Positions 27,867 to 37,099 of a DNA stretch of 64,000 bases are shown here, in pieces. Every line of letters starts with the position of its first letter. Position 1 is the stretch's first letter. The notes beneath the pieces were generated by a model. The model was not told where the DNA came from, ran no database searches, and saw only the letters and a program-made list of their open reading frames with translations. Position numbers and translations under genes: made by a program. This DNA is from Bacillus siamensis KCTC 13613 (GTDB lineage: Bacteria; Bacillota; Bacilli; Bacillales; Bacillaceae): assembly GCF_000262045.1 (NCBI RefSeq), contig NZ_AJVF01000037.1:162114-226113 (forward strand), written 5' to 3'.

Positions 27867-27986
27867 TCACGTCATTCCTCTTTCAGTTACATGGAAGTCA
27901 GCCTGATCTGTCTGGCCTGCACCTGCAACTGTAAAAATCGCGGCGGCTGCTAAACAAATAACAAACCATTTAGATTTCAATTTCAT
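27867..27986 (-). CDS. phrC: PhrC precursor of the CSF quorum-sensing peptide
   Basis: Protein of 39 aa. It starts MKLKSKWFVICLAAAAIF (signal peptide) and ends DFHVTERGMT. The last five residues ERGMT are exactly the competence and sporulation factor (CSF) of B. subtilis. After export and cleavage the pentapeptide re-enters via Opp and inhibits RapC, freeing ComA. The ATG at 27986 overlaps the rapC 3' end by 17 bp. The region before the pentapeptide (AGAGQTDQAD) differs from the 168 sequence as I recall it. Confidence 0.95.
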   Translation of the reverse strand: MKLKSKWFVICLAAAAIFTVAGAGQTDQADFHVTERGMT

Positions 27987-29118
27987 ACAAACCCTCACTC
28001 CTTTGTATTTGTTTTCTTGCCTCTTCGACTTTCAGAAAATAGTCAGAAGAAATTTTAAAGCAATTTTGTTCATAGTAATATTTAGCTGCTTCTAGTGCTA
28101 AATCCTCTATATCGGCGTACAAATTTTTATTCTCCAGGTAACGGAAACATGCGCTGATTTTTTCCTCATCCGGTTTCGCCTGATACAGAGCCTGCAGCCA
28201 TTCGAATTTTACCGTGTAAACGGGATCGTCTGTTTCTTTAGCATATTCATATCCCCGCTTGTGATATTCCGACGCTTTATCTTTTTTTCCGAGTTTAAAG
28301 TAAATGAGTGTGATTAGAAAATATGCTTGAGGAAGAGAATTGACGATTCTTTGTGATTCAAATGTATCAACCGCCCGTTCAAAGTACGGAATCGCTTCGT
28401 CGGTGCGGTCCTGATTGTAGTAGCACAGTCCGAGGTTATACAGCGCCCTCCCGACAAGCTGCGCTTTTTGTTCTTTTTCAGCCATTTGCAGAGCGTGCTG
28501 AAAATGTTTGGCCGCCTGTTCAAAACGTCTTTCATCCATTAAATTGACGCCGAACACAAAATGGCATTGAATGATCCGGACGTTGTATGTGTCCTGCTCT
28601 ACGTAAATTTCATAAGCATTCTTTATATGTATCAAAGAAAAATACGTTTGTTTCATATGATAATAAGCTTCGGCCACCTTAAAATAAAACTCTGCCCGCT
28701 CCACGTGGTCCGATACGAAGGCCAGTTTTTTCTCAGCCTGTTTATAATACGTAATCGCTGATATAAATTCTCTTTTATCAAATTCAAACATGCCTTTGAA
28801 AAAGTTGACGTAATAATCGAGAAGCCCTTTGAGGCCGGCCTGGCTGTTATCAATGTTATCAAGAATTTCCGACAGGGTCGGCTGGTCTTCTATCTTCAGT
28901 TTTTCCAGCGGCTCCAAGTAGTCCAGCATCAGCTGATGGCGAAATTCCATGAGGGAATAATAAAGCACCAAGTTCGAATCAGGCTCCATATGGTCAAGCT
29001 CTTGTTTGATCTCGGCCTTCAAGATCTCCGCATCCGGCACGCTGAATGTTCTTATGTATCGATACCACTCGTTAATCTTCTGCCCGACTGCTGAAGAAGG
29101 AATTAACCCGCTCTTCAT
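27970..29118 (-). CDS. rapC: RapC, response regulator aspartate phosphatase / ComA inhibitor
   Basis: Protein of 382 aa from MKSGLIPSSAVGQKINEWYRYIR behind GGAGGGTGAAGGA; an open frame of 46 codons upstream is not coding. The N-terminal three-helix bundle binds ComA; residues about 95-380 are TPR repeats (for example AEFYFKVAEAYYHMKQTYFSLIHIK and ALYNLGLCYYNQDRTDEAIPYFERA) that bind the CSF peptide. Forms a cassette with phrC. A ComA box upstream indicates feedback by ComA. Confidence 0.95.
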   Translation of the reverse strand: MKSGLIPSSAVGQKINEWYRYIRTFSVPDAEILKAEIKQELDHMEPDSNLVLYYSLMEFRHQLMLDYLEPLEKLKIEDQPTLSEILDNIDNSQAGLKGLLDYYVNFFKGMFEFDKREFISAITYYKQAEKKLAFVSDHVERAEFYFKVAEAYYHMKQTYFSLIHIKNAYEIYVEQDTYNVRIIQCHFVFGVNLMDERRFEQAAKHFQHALQMAEKEQKAQLVGRALYNLGLCYYNQDRTDEAIPYFERAVDTFESQRIVNSLPQAYFLITLIYFKLGKKDKASEYHKRGYEYAKETDDPVYTVKFEWLQALYQAKPDEEKISACFRYLENKNLYADIEDLALEAAKYYYEQNCFKISSDYFLKVEEARKQIQRSEGLYEIEI

Positions 29119-29205
29119 TCCTTCACCCTCCCCATCCAAGACCTGTTTACCAGTTATTTTATCACGTTTCCGTGTCTTTCCATCCCGAAAAACACGCAAA
29201 CTTTG

Positions 29206-29221
29206 TTTCGGCAGAGCGCAA
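29206..29221 (-). promoter_or_regulatory. ComA box upstream of rapC
   Basis: On the minus strand TTGCGC-N4-CCGAAA matches the ComA dyad TTGCGG-N4-CCGCAA at 10 of 12 arm positions. It lies about 90 bp before the rapC ATG, followed by a TAAAAT -10 without a good -35, as expected for an activator-dependent promoter. Confidence 0.65.
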
Positions 29222-29245
29222 TTTTGCGCAGTGAAGATGAAACAG

Positions 29246-29270
29246 CCGGCAGCCAAACAGGACTGCCGGT
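29246..29270 (-). terminator. Possible weak terminator after yclK
   Basis: CCGGCAG/CTGCCGG hairpin directly after the yclK stop. The minus-strand tail is poor in T (GCTGTTTC), so read-through towards rapC is likely. Confidence 0.45.
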
Positions 29271-29271
29271 T

Positions 29272-30702
29272 TTAACATGATTCATGTTTCGTATTCAGCG
29301 GAAGGCGGATTGTAAAGGTTGTGCCTTTTTCCTTTTCGCTTTCAATGTCTATCGTGCCTTTGTGCATTTCGACGAGCTGCCTGACGATGGACAGGCCGAG
29401 TCCGTATTCGCCGTATGCCGTATTCGTTCGGGACACATCCGCCTTATAAAAACGCTCCCATATGTGCTCGATTTCTTCTTTCGAAATACCGATTCCGGTG
29501 TCTTCAATTTCAATAACCGTTTCCTTATAGCCTTCATACCCGCGCAGCGTAATGTCTCCGTTTTGCGTAAATTGAATGCTGTTTTTCGTAATGTTGACGA
29601 GAATCTGGATCAGCCTGTCATAATCGGCGAACACTTTGACGCCGTCCCCTGCTTCAATCCGGAGCCGGTTTTGTTTTTCCTCGGCCTGCTGATTGAGATG
29701 CTCTTTAATAATCTCAAACACCTCGATGAGCGGCAGACTCAGCTTGTCCAGCTTGATCTGCTGGGATCTGATTTTTTCATAATCCAGGTTTTCTTTCACG
29801 AGCCTGAGCATCCGCTTCGTTTCTTCGCTGATCAGCGAGAAGCATTTCTCTTTATCTTTTTCCGGGATGGTGTTGCTGTTAAGGCCCTCCACCAGCCCGT
29901 TAATGGTCGTCAGAGGCGTTCTCAGCTCATGGGAAACATCGGCGATAAATTGGCGCCTCCGCTTTTCAAGGCGGTCAATCTGCTCTCTCGATTGCTTCAG
30001 ATTTTTAGCCATCGTATTGAAATCTAACGCCAGCATGCCGATTTCATCGCCGCCGCTGTTCTTGAGCGAAATATCGTAATCACCGGAAGCCACTTTTCCC
30101 GTCGCATCCCGCAATGTCTGAATCCGCTTGACGTGAAACTTAGATAAAAGCCAGCTTAACAAAATCGTGATGATAAGGGTGCTGATAATCGCGTAAATCA
30201 TATAGCGGTTGACCTGGCTGATCATCTGCTCGACCCCTTTGACGGGAGACACGAGCAGCACCGCGCCTTTAAATTGACCGTTGATAAAAAGCGGTTTTGC
30301 GACGAGCGATACTTCTAAGCCTTCCGTATTAAAACGATTCACCTCCGCTCTGATCTGAACGGTTTTCCCTTGCTTCAGCATGTGCCACTCTTTACTTTTC
30401 AGCTTCTCGCGCGGCGGCATATCGTCAGGAAAAAAGTAAGGCCGCTGATGTTCATCAAAAATAATAAACCTTGTCTCGCGCGTTTTTAACATGTCCTGAT
30501 ACGGATACAGGCGGCGCAGATCAAGATCGCGTCCGTTCAGCTCACTTGTGATCTGCTGGGCGTAAGAAGACAGCTCATCCACTTTATTTTGATACGCAAA
30601 ATCTTTTACAAAATGCGAAAACAGGGAAATGATGATGAAAAAGGCCAAAATCAAAATGCTGACATGGCTCAGCAGCAGCTGATATAAGTATTTAATCCTC
30701 AT
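29272..30702 (-). CDS. yclK: YclK, sensor histidine kinase
   Basis: Protein of 476 aa. Two membrane segments (residues about 8-32 and 165-188) flank an extracellular domain; a HAMP linker follows, then the HisKA box FIADVSHELRTPLTTI, the N box (VNITKNSIQFT), and G boxes IEDTGIGISKEEI and YGLGLSIV. It phosphorylates YclJ. The ATG at 30702 overlaps the yclJ end by 11 bp. Confidence 0.95.
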   Translation of the reverse strand: MRIKYLYQLLLSHVSILILAFFIIISLFSHFVKDFAYQNKVDELSSYAQQITSELNGRDLDLRRLYPYQDMLKTRETRFIIFDEHQRPYFFPDDMPPREKLKSKEWHMLKQGKTVQIRAEVNRFNTEGLEVSLVAKPLFINGQFKGAVLLVSPVKGVEQMISQVNRYMIYAIISTLIITILLSWLLSKFHVKRIQTLRDATGKVASGDYDISLKNSGGDEIGMLALDFNTMAKNLKQSREQIDRLEKRRRQFIADVSHELRTPLTTINGLVEGLNSNTIPEKDKEKCFSLISEETKRMLRLVKENLDYEKIRSQQIKLDKLSLPLIEVFEIIKEHLNQQAEEKQNRLRIEAGDGVKVFADYDRLIQILVNITKNSIQFTQNGDITLRGYEGYKETVIEIEDTGIGISKEEIEHIWERFYKADVSRTNTAYGEYGLGLSIVRQLVEMHKGTIDIESEKEKGTTFTIRLPLNTKHESC

Positions 30703-31375
30703 CAAATTTATATCCTACCCCCCACACCGTGTATAAAAACGTTTTTTCGTCACTGGACAGTTTTTTGCGCAGCCGTTTAATATGAACATCAACCGTACGT
30801 TCATCGCCGTAAAATTGATAGCCCCACACCTGCTCAAGCAGCTGCTCTCTTGAAAAAACCTGGCGCGGGTTCTGCGCGAGATAAAAGAGCAGATCAAATT
30901 CCTTCGGCGTCAGATTCTCGACAGGTTTTCCGTGCAGAAACACTTCCCGCGTCTTCTTATTGATTGAAAAACACGCTGTTTCGATCAAGTCATCGCTTTT
31001 TACGGCCTGCCCCGTCGCCCGGTATCTTCTGATCACCGCTTTAATTCGCGCTACAAGCGTCAGCGGGCTGAACGGCTTGGTGACATAGTCGTCAGCCCCC
31101 ATCTCAAACCCGATCACCTGATCAGACTCCGTGTCCTTTGCGGTCAGCATAATAATCGGCACACTGCTCGTCTCTCTTATTTTTCGGCAGATCGTCACTC
31201 CATCCATAGACGGAAGCATAATGTCCAAGATGACCAAATCCCACTCCTCTTCTGTGAACCGCTGATAGCCCTCCACTCCGTCATGGACAAATTCGGCTTC
31301 AAATCCTTCTTTAAAAAAGAACATTTCCGTCATGGTGCATACGCTTATATTGTCTTCTATCATTAATATCTTCAT
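30692..31375 (-). CDS. yclJ: YclJ, OmpR-type response regulator
   Basis: Protein of 227 aa. Receiver domain with the phosphoacceptor Asp in DLVILDIMLPSMDG, LTAK and the Lys in YVTKPFSP; winged helix with LTPKEFDLLFYLAQNP and ERTVDVHIKRLRKKL. Induced by anaerobiosis through ResDE in B. subtilis. Divergent from yclI-yclH, which has a YclJ-like site upstream. Confidence 0.96.
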   Translation of the reverse strand: MKILMIEDNISVCTMTEMFFFKEGFEAEFVHDGVEGYQRFTEEEWDLVILDIMLPSMDGVTICRKIRETSSVPIIMLTAKDTESDQVIGFEMGADDYVTKPFSPLTLVARIKAVIRRYRATGQAVKSDDLIETACFSINKKTREVFLHGKPVENLTPKEFDLLFYLAQNPRQVFSREQLLEQVWGYQFYGDERTVDVHIKRLRKKLSSDEKTFLYTVWGVGYKFDED

Positions 31376-31484
31376 TGGTTCCTCCGCTTATCTTGACGCT
31401 TTTACTTATAATAGCACCATTTTACCCGGATATTTTCGCGTTTCACAATTGTTAGTTTTTATTTCATCACCCGGAAATAGTTTG

Positions 31485-31506
31485 TTCATATTTTTTTCAT
31501 ACATTT
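31485..31506 (+). promoter_or_regulatory. Candidate YclJ binding site upstream of yclI
   Basis: TTCATA is repeated at 31485 and 31496, each followed by a T-rich stretch (TTCATAnnTTT), 11 bp apart. This resembles the directly repeated TTCATA motif reported for B. subtilis YclJ. TACTAT at 31511-31516 could be the -10 of yclI. Confidence 0.5.
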
Positions 31507-31587
31507 CTCCTACTATATACATATCGGATAACCGGTTCTAAAGAAGGGTGTTTTCACAATATATGACACCCACATGGAGGAACAGAC

Positions 31588-33024
31588 ATGAACTTTATTA
31601 AAAGAGCCTTTTGGAGCATGAAGGCAAAAAAGGGAAAAACGTTTATGCAGCTGGTTGTGTTTTCAGTGATTTGCATTTTTGTCCTGTCCGGTCTTACGAT
31701 CCAGTCAGCGGCAAAGAAATCAAGCGAACTGGCAAGGCAGCAGCTCGGCGGGAGTGTCACACTCCAGGCTGACCGCCAAAAGCAAATGACGCAGCAGCAA
31801 AAAGACGGTGAAAAGAGGACGTTTGAATCAACGCCGATTTCCGTCTCGGATGCCAAGAAGCTTACATCCTTACAGCATGTTAAAAATTACAACTTTCTCA
31901 CGACAGCGTCAGCAAACGCAGAAAGCTTTGACGCGATAAAAAGCTCAGGCGACTCAGCCGATAACAGTTCCGGCGGAAGACGTTTTCAAGGCGGCGGAAG
32001 ACAGATGATTTCAGCGGACATTTCGGTCGAAGGCGTGCTCTCTACGGTGTTGCTTGATGATTTCACAGGCGGGAGCTCAAAAATCACTGACGGCCGCGCC
32101 ATCACAAAAGCAGATGCGGACGCAAAAGTCGCCGTGATTAATGAAACGCTGGCGGATCAAAACAAGCTGAAGGTCGGCGGCTCCATTACGGTTTCCTCAG
32201 CAACGGATGATTCTGTAAAAACGAAGCTTAAAATTGTGGGAATCTATAAAACAACATCATCAGGAGACGATCAGGCAGAGCATTTTTCATTCTTAAATCC
32301 TGACAATAAAATCTATACGCCTTACACCGCCGCGGCGGCGTTAAAAGGGTCTGATAACAAAAGCAAAATCAGCTCAGCCGTTTATTATATGGATGATGCA
32401 AAATATATTGATTCATTCGTTGCGGCTGCGAAAAAAACATCTATAGGTGATAAAACCTACACGCTGACGACAAATGATCAGGTGTATCAGCAAATGGTCG
32501 GCCCGATTGAAAATGTCGCGTCATTTTCTAAAAACGTGGTGTACCTTGTATCCATCGCGGGCGCGGTCATTCTCGGGTTGATCGTGATGATGTCGATCAG
32601 GGAACGCAAGTATGAAATGGGTGTCTTGATGGCGATCGGCGAAAAGCGCCGGAAGCTCATCGGACAATTCTTAACGGAAATTCTGATTGTCGCGGTTATC
32701 GCCATCGGGATCGCATCCGTCACGGGCAGCCTTGTGGCGAATCAGCTGGGAAATCAGCTTCTTTCCCAGCAGGTCAGCTCAGCCGATAATTCACAGCAGC
32801 AAACAAGCGGCTGGGGCAGCGGAGAAATGCCGCGGGGAGGCGGCATGTTCGGTCAGCATTCATCCGGTGCAGATGTCATCAGTACAATGCAGGTAAACGT
32901 TTCGCTGAATGACCTTCTGATTCTCGGCGGGATCGGCGTCGCAATTGCCGTCATCGCCACATTACTGCCGTCTGTATCAGTCATGCGGCTTCACCCTAAA
33001 ACGATCCTGACCAAGCAGGAATAA
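31588..33024 (+). CDS. yclI: YclI, ABC transporter permease (MacB/FtsX type)
   Basis: Protein of 478 aa. One membrane helix near the N terminus (LVVFSVICIFVLSGL), a large extracellular MacB-type domain rich in Ser/Gly/Gln with GGRRFQGGGRQ, and three C-terminal helices with the FtsX loop VMMSIRERKYEMGVLMAIGEKRRKLIGQ cut by a Gln/Gly-rich insert (SQQQTSGWGSGEMPRGGG). Probably exports a peptide or lipid; substrate unknown. 14 bp upstream of yclH. Confidence 0.93.
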   Translation: MNFIKRAFWSMKAKKGKTFMQLVVFSVICIFVLSGLTIQSAAKKSSELARQQLGGSVTLQADRQKQMTQQQKDGEKRTFESTPISVSDAKKLTSLQHVKNYNFLTTASANAESFDAIKSSGDSADNSSGGRRFQGGGRQMISADISVEGVLSTVLLDDFTGGSSKITDGRAITKADADAKVAVINETLADQNKLKVGGSITVSSATDDSVKTKLKIVGIYKTTSSGDDQAEHFSFLNPDNKIYTPYTAAAALKGSDNKSKISSAVYYMDDAKYIDSFVAAAKKTSIGDKTYTLTTNDQVYQQMVGPIENVASFSKNVVYLVSIAGAVILGLIVMMSIRERKYEMGVLMAIGEKRRKLIGQFLTEILIVAVIAIGIASVTGSLVANQLGNQLLSQQVSSADNSQQQTSGWGSGEMPRGGGMFGQHSSGADVISTMQVNVSLNDLLILGGIGVAIAVIATLLPSVSVMRLHPKTILTKQE

Positions 33025-33038
33025 GAGGAGGCAGCATA

Positions 33039-33722
33039 ATGAGCCTATTAACCTTTCAACAGACTGGCTACTGGTACCAAGATAAATCACAGCCGCTGTT
33101 TCAGGATATAACGATCAGCTTTGAAAAAGGGAAGTTTTATACAATTGCCGGCGCCTCCGGAACGGGAAAAACCACGTTTCTGTCTCTGGCGGGCGGCCTT
33201 GACACACCTAAAGAGGGAAGCATCCTTTATAACGGCGAAGACATCTCCAAAATCGGATTAACCAAATTCAGAAATCAATATGTCTCTATCGTCTTTCAAT
33301 CTTATAATCTGATTCCGTATATGACGGCGCTCCAGAACGTCACAACGGCGATGGAGATTACCGGATCTAAGGAGAAGAACAAAGATGCGTTCGCGCTCAG
33401 CATGCTGAATAAAGTCGGCATCACCGAACAGCAGGCCCGTCAGCGGGTGCTGACATTAAGCGGCGGACAGCAGCAGCGCGTTTCAATTGCGCGGGCTTTC
33501 TGCTGTGACACGGATTTGATTTGCGCGGACGAGCCGACGGGAAACCTCGACGAAGATACGTCAAAGGAAATCGTCCGGCTCTTTCAGGATCTGGCGCATA
33601 AAGGCGGCAAATGCGTCATCATGGTTACGCACGACGAACAAATTGCCAAAGTGTCTGATATCAACATCCGCTTATCAAGAGGAAGTTTCACAGTAAAAGA
33701 AAACGGCACGGCCTTGTCCTGA
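33039..33722 (+). CDS. yclH: YclH, ABC transporter ATPase (LolD/MacB type)
   Basis: Protein of 227 aa: Walker [11 protein letters not shown] loop [13 protein letters not shown], signature [15 protein letters not shown], Walker [13 protein letters not shown], switch His in MVTHDEQ. Pairs with YclI. ATG at 33039 follows AGAGGAGG. Confidence 0.95.
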   Translation: MSLLTFQQTGYWYQDKSQPLFQDITISFEKGKFYTIAGASGTGKTTFLSLAGGLDTPKEGSILYNGEDISKIGLTKFRNQYVSIVFQSYNLIPYMTALQNVTTAMEITGSKEKNKDAFALSMLNKVGITEQQARQRVLTLSGGQQQRVSIARAFCCDTDLICADEPTGNLDEDTSKEIVRLFQDLAHKGGKCVIMVTHDEQIAKVSDINIRLSRGSFTVKENGTALS

Positions 33723-33726
33723 TACC

Positions 33727-33754
33727 GCGCCCCTGCCAGCGCAGACAGGGGCGC
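33727..33754 (+). other. Perfect GC-rich hairpin just after yclH
   Basis: GCGCCCCTG/CAGGGGCGC, 9 bp perfect stem with a 10-nt loop, 4 bp after the yclH stop. No T run follows, so it may protect the 3' end of the mRNA rather than terminate. Confidence 0.6.
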
Positions 33755-33788
33755 ACCCTATATCCCCCTATTCAATAGAAGTGAACGT

Positions 33789-33823
33789 AAAAAAAGCGAG
33801 GGCTGCATCCCCTCGCTTTTTTA
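33789..33823. terminator. Bidirectional terminator between yclH and yxeQ
   Basis: AAAAGCGAGGG pairs with CCCTCGCTTTT; T runs on both strands between converging genes. It marks the left edge of the yxe block. Confidence 0.88.
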
Positions 33824-33824
33824 T

Positions 33825-35171
33825 TTATATCAGCTGTAAATAGCGTTCAATATTTGATTGACCGGCTGCTTTGATCAATTCTTCCGCCTTTTCCTCTTCC
33901 CCCGGCAAAGCGAGCCGGAGTTTGTCTTCAATGTCTTTTTCAGAAAGACCGTTTCCCGGCGCTCCCTTCGGACAGTCGATACGTGTTTCATAGACATGAT
34001 TGCCGGAAGCCGTGACCCGTACAATTGTAAAACGGCCCTTCGGAACGGCGTTGTCAGCCGGCTGAATTTGATCATCATAGCTTCGGTGAATCCTCGCAAA
34101 CCCCTTTTGAAGGGATTCCGGAATCGGCTCGGAGGTGAAGTGTTTTGCTGAAAAATCTTTACCGTGCAGAGCCAGGGCAATCACATATTCCACGCTGAAG
34201 CGCCCCGCTTCGCCTGTTTTCGGGCGCCGTTCTGTCAATGCGGCATCCCCGCCCGGCGGATAAATAACGTCGGTCCGTTCCATTTGGCCGAAAGTGAGGC
34301 CGTGCTCAGCCTTCAGCTTGAGAATGGCGTCCGCCGCGTGATGGGCCGCCGAGCAAAACGGATAAACCTTAAACCAAAGCCCAGGGCTCACAATCCGCCA
34401 AGGTTTTCCCCACCCGTTTAAAAGCACGGTTTCTGCCCGTTCAAGATCGCCGTACAGCCCGAAGAAGCCTTTCTCCCCGTCAAGCGCATGATCCGACCCG
34501 CCAAAACCGGCCTTCGCAAGCTTTACGGCGAACAACCCGGCTTGAGCGGCCAGTCCGGCATGAAGCGGCTTCATTTCTGTCCCGAACTGCACCCGCATGC
34601 CTCCGGAACGGGCGGCCGCAAATCCGATCGCTTTTTGCAATTCATTTTGATTGAGGTTCTCCGCGAAACCGACGGCGCAGGCCGCCGCAATCGCGCCTAA
34701 CGTTCCCGTATTGTGCCAGCCTTTCTCGTAATGGTGTCTCCCCGCTGACTGACCGAGCCGCGCCATCACTTCGATGCCTGTCACGTAAGCACCGAGAAAA
34801 CGGGTTTTGTCTATATGGCCGGATGATGCCGCTGCGATCAGAGCCGGAAGGATGACCGCGCTCGGATGTCCTCTTACATCAGAATGAACATCGTCAAAAT
34901 CAAGCGCATGGGCGATGAATCCGTTAATCAGCGCGGATTGGGACGGCGTTGTTTTTTGATTTCTGCCGATAAGCGGAGCTGTCGGCGTCCCGCCTTCTTC
35001 TTCGGCCAGTTTTATCAGCTTCTCAATGCCTTTATCCCGTCTCCCGGCAAAGGCTGCCGCTGTAAAATCAAGCAGGCCTTTGCGCGCTTCTTTCATCGCT
35101 TCGGCGGACGTTTCCGGTACAGACGACATGACGGCCTGAGCAAGCCCGGCCGTCAGATGTTCCGTATTCAT
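33825..35171 (-). CDS. yxeQ: YxeQ-like MmgE/PrpD family protein
   Basis: Protein of 448 aa of the MmgE/PrpD family (2-methylcitrate dehydratase / aconitate decarboxylase-like fold). Seen: [46 protein letters not shown] and [16 protein letters not shown] near the middle, and [18 protein letters not shown]. It is the last gene of the seven-gene operon; the ATG overlaps the preceding deacetylase stop by 4 bp (ATGA). The position and family match B. subtilis yxeQ, whose step in the 2-succinocysteine pathway is not clear to me. Confidence 0.88.
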   Translation of the reverse strand: MNTEHLTAGLAQAVMSSVPETSAEAMKEARKGLLDFTAAAFAGRRDKGIEKLIKLAEEEGGTPTAPLIGRNQKTTPSQSALINGFIAHALDFDDVHSDVRGHPSAVILPALIAAASSGHIDKTRFLGAYVTGIEVMARLGQSAGRHHYEKGWHNTGTLGAIAAACAVGFAENLNQNELQKAIGFAAARSGGMRVQFGTEMKPLHAGLAAQAGLFAVKLAKAGFGGSDHALDGEKGFFGLYGDLERAETVLLNGWGKPWRIVSPGLWFKVYPFCSAAHHAADAILKLKAEHGLTFGQMERTDVIYPPGGDAALTERRPKTGEAGRFSVEYVIALALHGKDFSAKHFTSEPIPESLQKGFARIHRSYDDQIQPADNAVPKGRFTIVRVTASGNHVYETRIDCPKGAPGNGLSEKDIEDKLRLALPGEEEKAEELIKAAGQSNIERYLQLI

Positions 35172-36319
35172 TCCGTCTGCTCCAATACATTGACGGCCAG
35201 CCGGGCGAAAAACTCAGCCGCTTGCGGGAGTGCTTTTTCGTCGAGTGTGAAGGCGGGATGGTGCCATTCTTCCGTTCCGTTTGTTCCCATCCAGACGAAG
35301 AAGCCGGGGATTTTTTCTTGATATAACGCGAAGTCTTCCCCGCCGGGAGACTGTTCTGCCCGAACCGTTTGAAGCCCGAGATCTTCAGCCGTCTGTTCCG
35401 CCGCCTGGATGAAACGGGCGTCGTTTACCACTGACGGAAGATAAGGATACCAGCGGAATTCGGCTTCTGCCCCGAATCCGGCCGCGATTCCTTCGGCAAC
35501 CCGCTTCATATGTTTCGGAACAGCGTCACGCGCTTCTTTTTGAAACGTCCGGACGGTGCCTTCCATTTCAACATGGTCCGGGATGACATTCCAAGAGCTG
35601 CCGCCTTGAACTCTTGTGATGCTGACGACGGCATTGTGAAGCGAGCTGATATTTCTGCTGACAACTGATTGCAGGCCGCCGATGATCTGCCCTGCCGCCT
35701 GAATCGGATCAATGCTGTTATCAGGGATTCCGGCGTGGCCGCCTTTTCCTTTAACAGTGATTTCAAAGCGGTCCACACTCGCCATCAGCGGGCCTTCTTT
35801 CAGGCCGACCGTGCCGACGGGGAGGTCGGGTTTGTTATGCATGCCGAATATTGCCGATACACCGTCAAGCGCGCCGGCTTCAATGACCTGTCTCGCTCCG
35901 GCGGCGATTTCTTCCGCGGGCTGAAAAATAAACCGCACCGTTCCTTTCAGCTCGTGCTTTCTCTCATTTAATAAGAAAGCCGTGCCGAGAATAGATGCCG
36001 TATGGAAGTCGTGGCCGCAGGCATGCATGACGCCGCTGTTTCGCGAAGCAAACGGAAGGTTTGTTTTCTCTTCGATCGGCAATGCGTCAATGTCCGCTCT
36101 GACGGCGATGACGGGGCCGGTTTTGTCTCCTTTGATTTCGGCGATCACTCCGGTTTGAAGTTTCGGAACATCAACAACCGTGATACCCTCTTCCTCCAGC
36201 CAGCGGCGGATTTTATTCGTCGTTTCGTATTCCTCGCCTGACAGCTCAGGGTGTTCATGAAGGTCGCGGCGGATATTGATTAAACGTTTGTTTAATGATT
36301 CATACGTTTCTCTTGCCAT
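35168..36319 (-). CDS. yxeP: YxeP-like M20 family N-acyl amino acid deacetylase
   Basis: Amidohydrolase of 383 aa, M20 peptidase type with metal ligands in [11 protein letters not shown] and [10 protein letters not shown], preceded by [14 protein letters not shown]; the dimerisation domain has [16 protein letters not shown], and [18 protein letters not shown] lies near the C terminus. In the B. subtilis yxe pathway the enzyme removes the N-acetyl group to release cysteine after the monooxygenase step. Confidence 0.9.
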   Translation of the reverse strand: MARETYESLNKRLINIRRDLHEHPELSGEEYETTNKIRRWLEEEGITVVDVPKLQTGVIAEIKGDKTGPVIAVRADIDALPIEEKTNLPFASRNSGVMHACGHDFHTASILGTAFLLNERKHELKGTVRFIFQPAEEIAAGARQVIEAGALDGVSAIFGMHNKPDLPVGTVGLKEGPLMASVDRFEITVKGKGGHAGIPDNSIDPIQAAGQIIGGLQSVVSRNISSLHNAVVSITRVQGGSSWNVIPDHVEMEGTVRTFQKEARDAVPKHMKRVAEGIAAGFGAEAEFRWYPYLPSVVNDARFIQAAEQTAEDLGLQTVRAEQSPGGEDFALYQEKIPGFFVWMGTNGTEEWHHPAFTLDEKALPQAAEFFARLAVNVLEQTE

Positions 36320-36336
36320 TTCTTCTTCGTCCCTTC

Positions 36337-37086
36337 CTATACAAGCTCAGCAGGCTCTCCCACTTGCTTTATAAATTTTTTCGTCCGTTCGTTCTGCGGA
36401 TTGTCAAACAGCTCTTCCGGTGTTCCCTGCTCGATGATGCGTCCGTCCGCCATAAAAATGACCTGGTCGGCCACTTCACGCGCAAAAGCCATCTCATGTG
36501 TGACGATGACCATGGTTGTCTGTTTTTCGGCAATTGATTTGATGACTTGAAGCACACCGGTTACAAGCTCAGGGTCAAGGGCCGAAGTCGGTTCATCCAG
36601 TAAAATCGCGTGAGGGTCAACTGCCAAGGCGCGAGCAATGCCGATCCGCTGCTGCTGCCCGCCTGACATCGTAATCGGGTAGCTGTCCGCTTTTTGCTCT
36701 AAACCGACTTGCCGCAATAGATCCATACCGATCTGTTCCGCTTCTTTTTTCGGTTTCTTTTGCGCGGTGATCAGTGCTTCTGTCACGTTTTGCAGCGCGG
36801 TTTTGTTTTTGAACAGGTTGTAATTCTGAAACACCATCGCCGTCTGCTGGCGAAGCTTGTGTACATCTTTGCGCGAATAGGACGCTGCATTCAGCTTGGC
36901 ATCACCGATTTCAATGATGCCGTCATCCGGGCGCTCCAGCAGATTCAGACAGCGGAGGAGCGTTGATTTTCCTGAGCCGGACGGGCCGATAATGGCCGTG
37001 ACTTCGCCGCTTTTGATCTCAAGATCGATTCCGTCAAGTACGGTAAGGTCTTTAAATGCTTTTCGAATATGTCTGACTTGTATCAT
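36337..37086 (-). CDS. yxeO: YxeO-like amino-acid ABC transporter ATPase
   Basis: Protein of 249 aa from MIQVRHIRKAFKDL behind AGGAGGAGG. Walker A GPSGSGKST, Q loop AMVFQNYNLFKNKT, signature MSGGQQQRIGIARAL, Walker [15 protein letters not shown], switch His VTHEMAFA. Polar amino-acid uptake type; 34 spurious in-frame codons lie upstream inside the permease gene. Confidence 0.94.
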   Translation of the reverse strand: MIQVRHIRKAFKDLTVLDGIDLEIKSGEVTAIIGPSGSGKSTLLRCLNLLERPDDGIIEIGDAKLNAASYSRKDVHKLRQQTAMVFQNYNLFKNKTALQNVTEALITAQKKPKKEAEQIGMDLLRQVGLEQKADSYPITMSGGQQQRIGIARALAVDPHAILLDEPTSALDPELVTGVLQVIKSIAEKQTTMVIVTHEMAFAREVADQVIFMADGRIIEQGTPEELFDNPQNERTKKFIKQVGEPAELV

Positions 37087-37099
37087 CCTGAGCCTCCTC

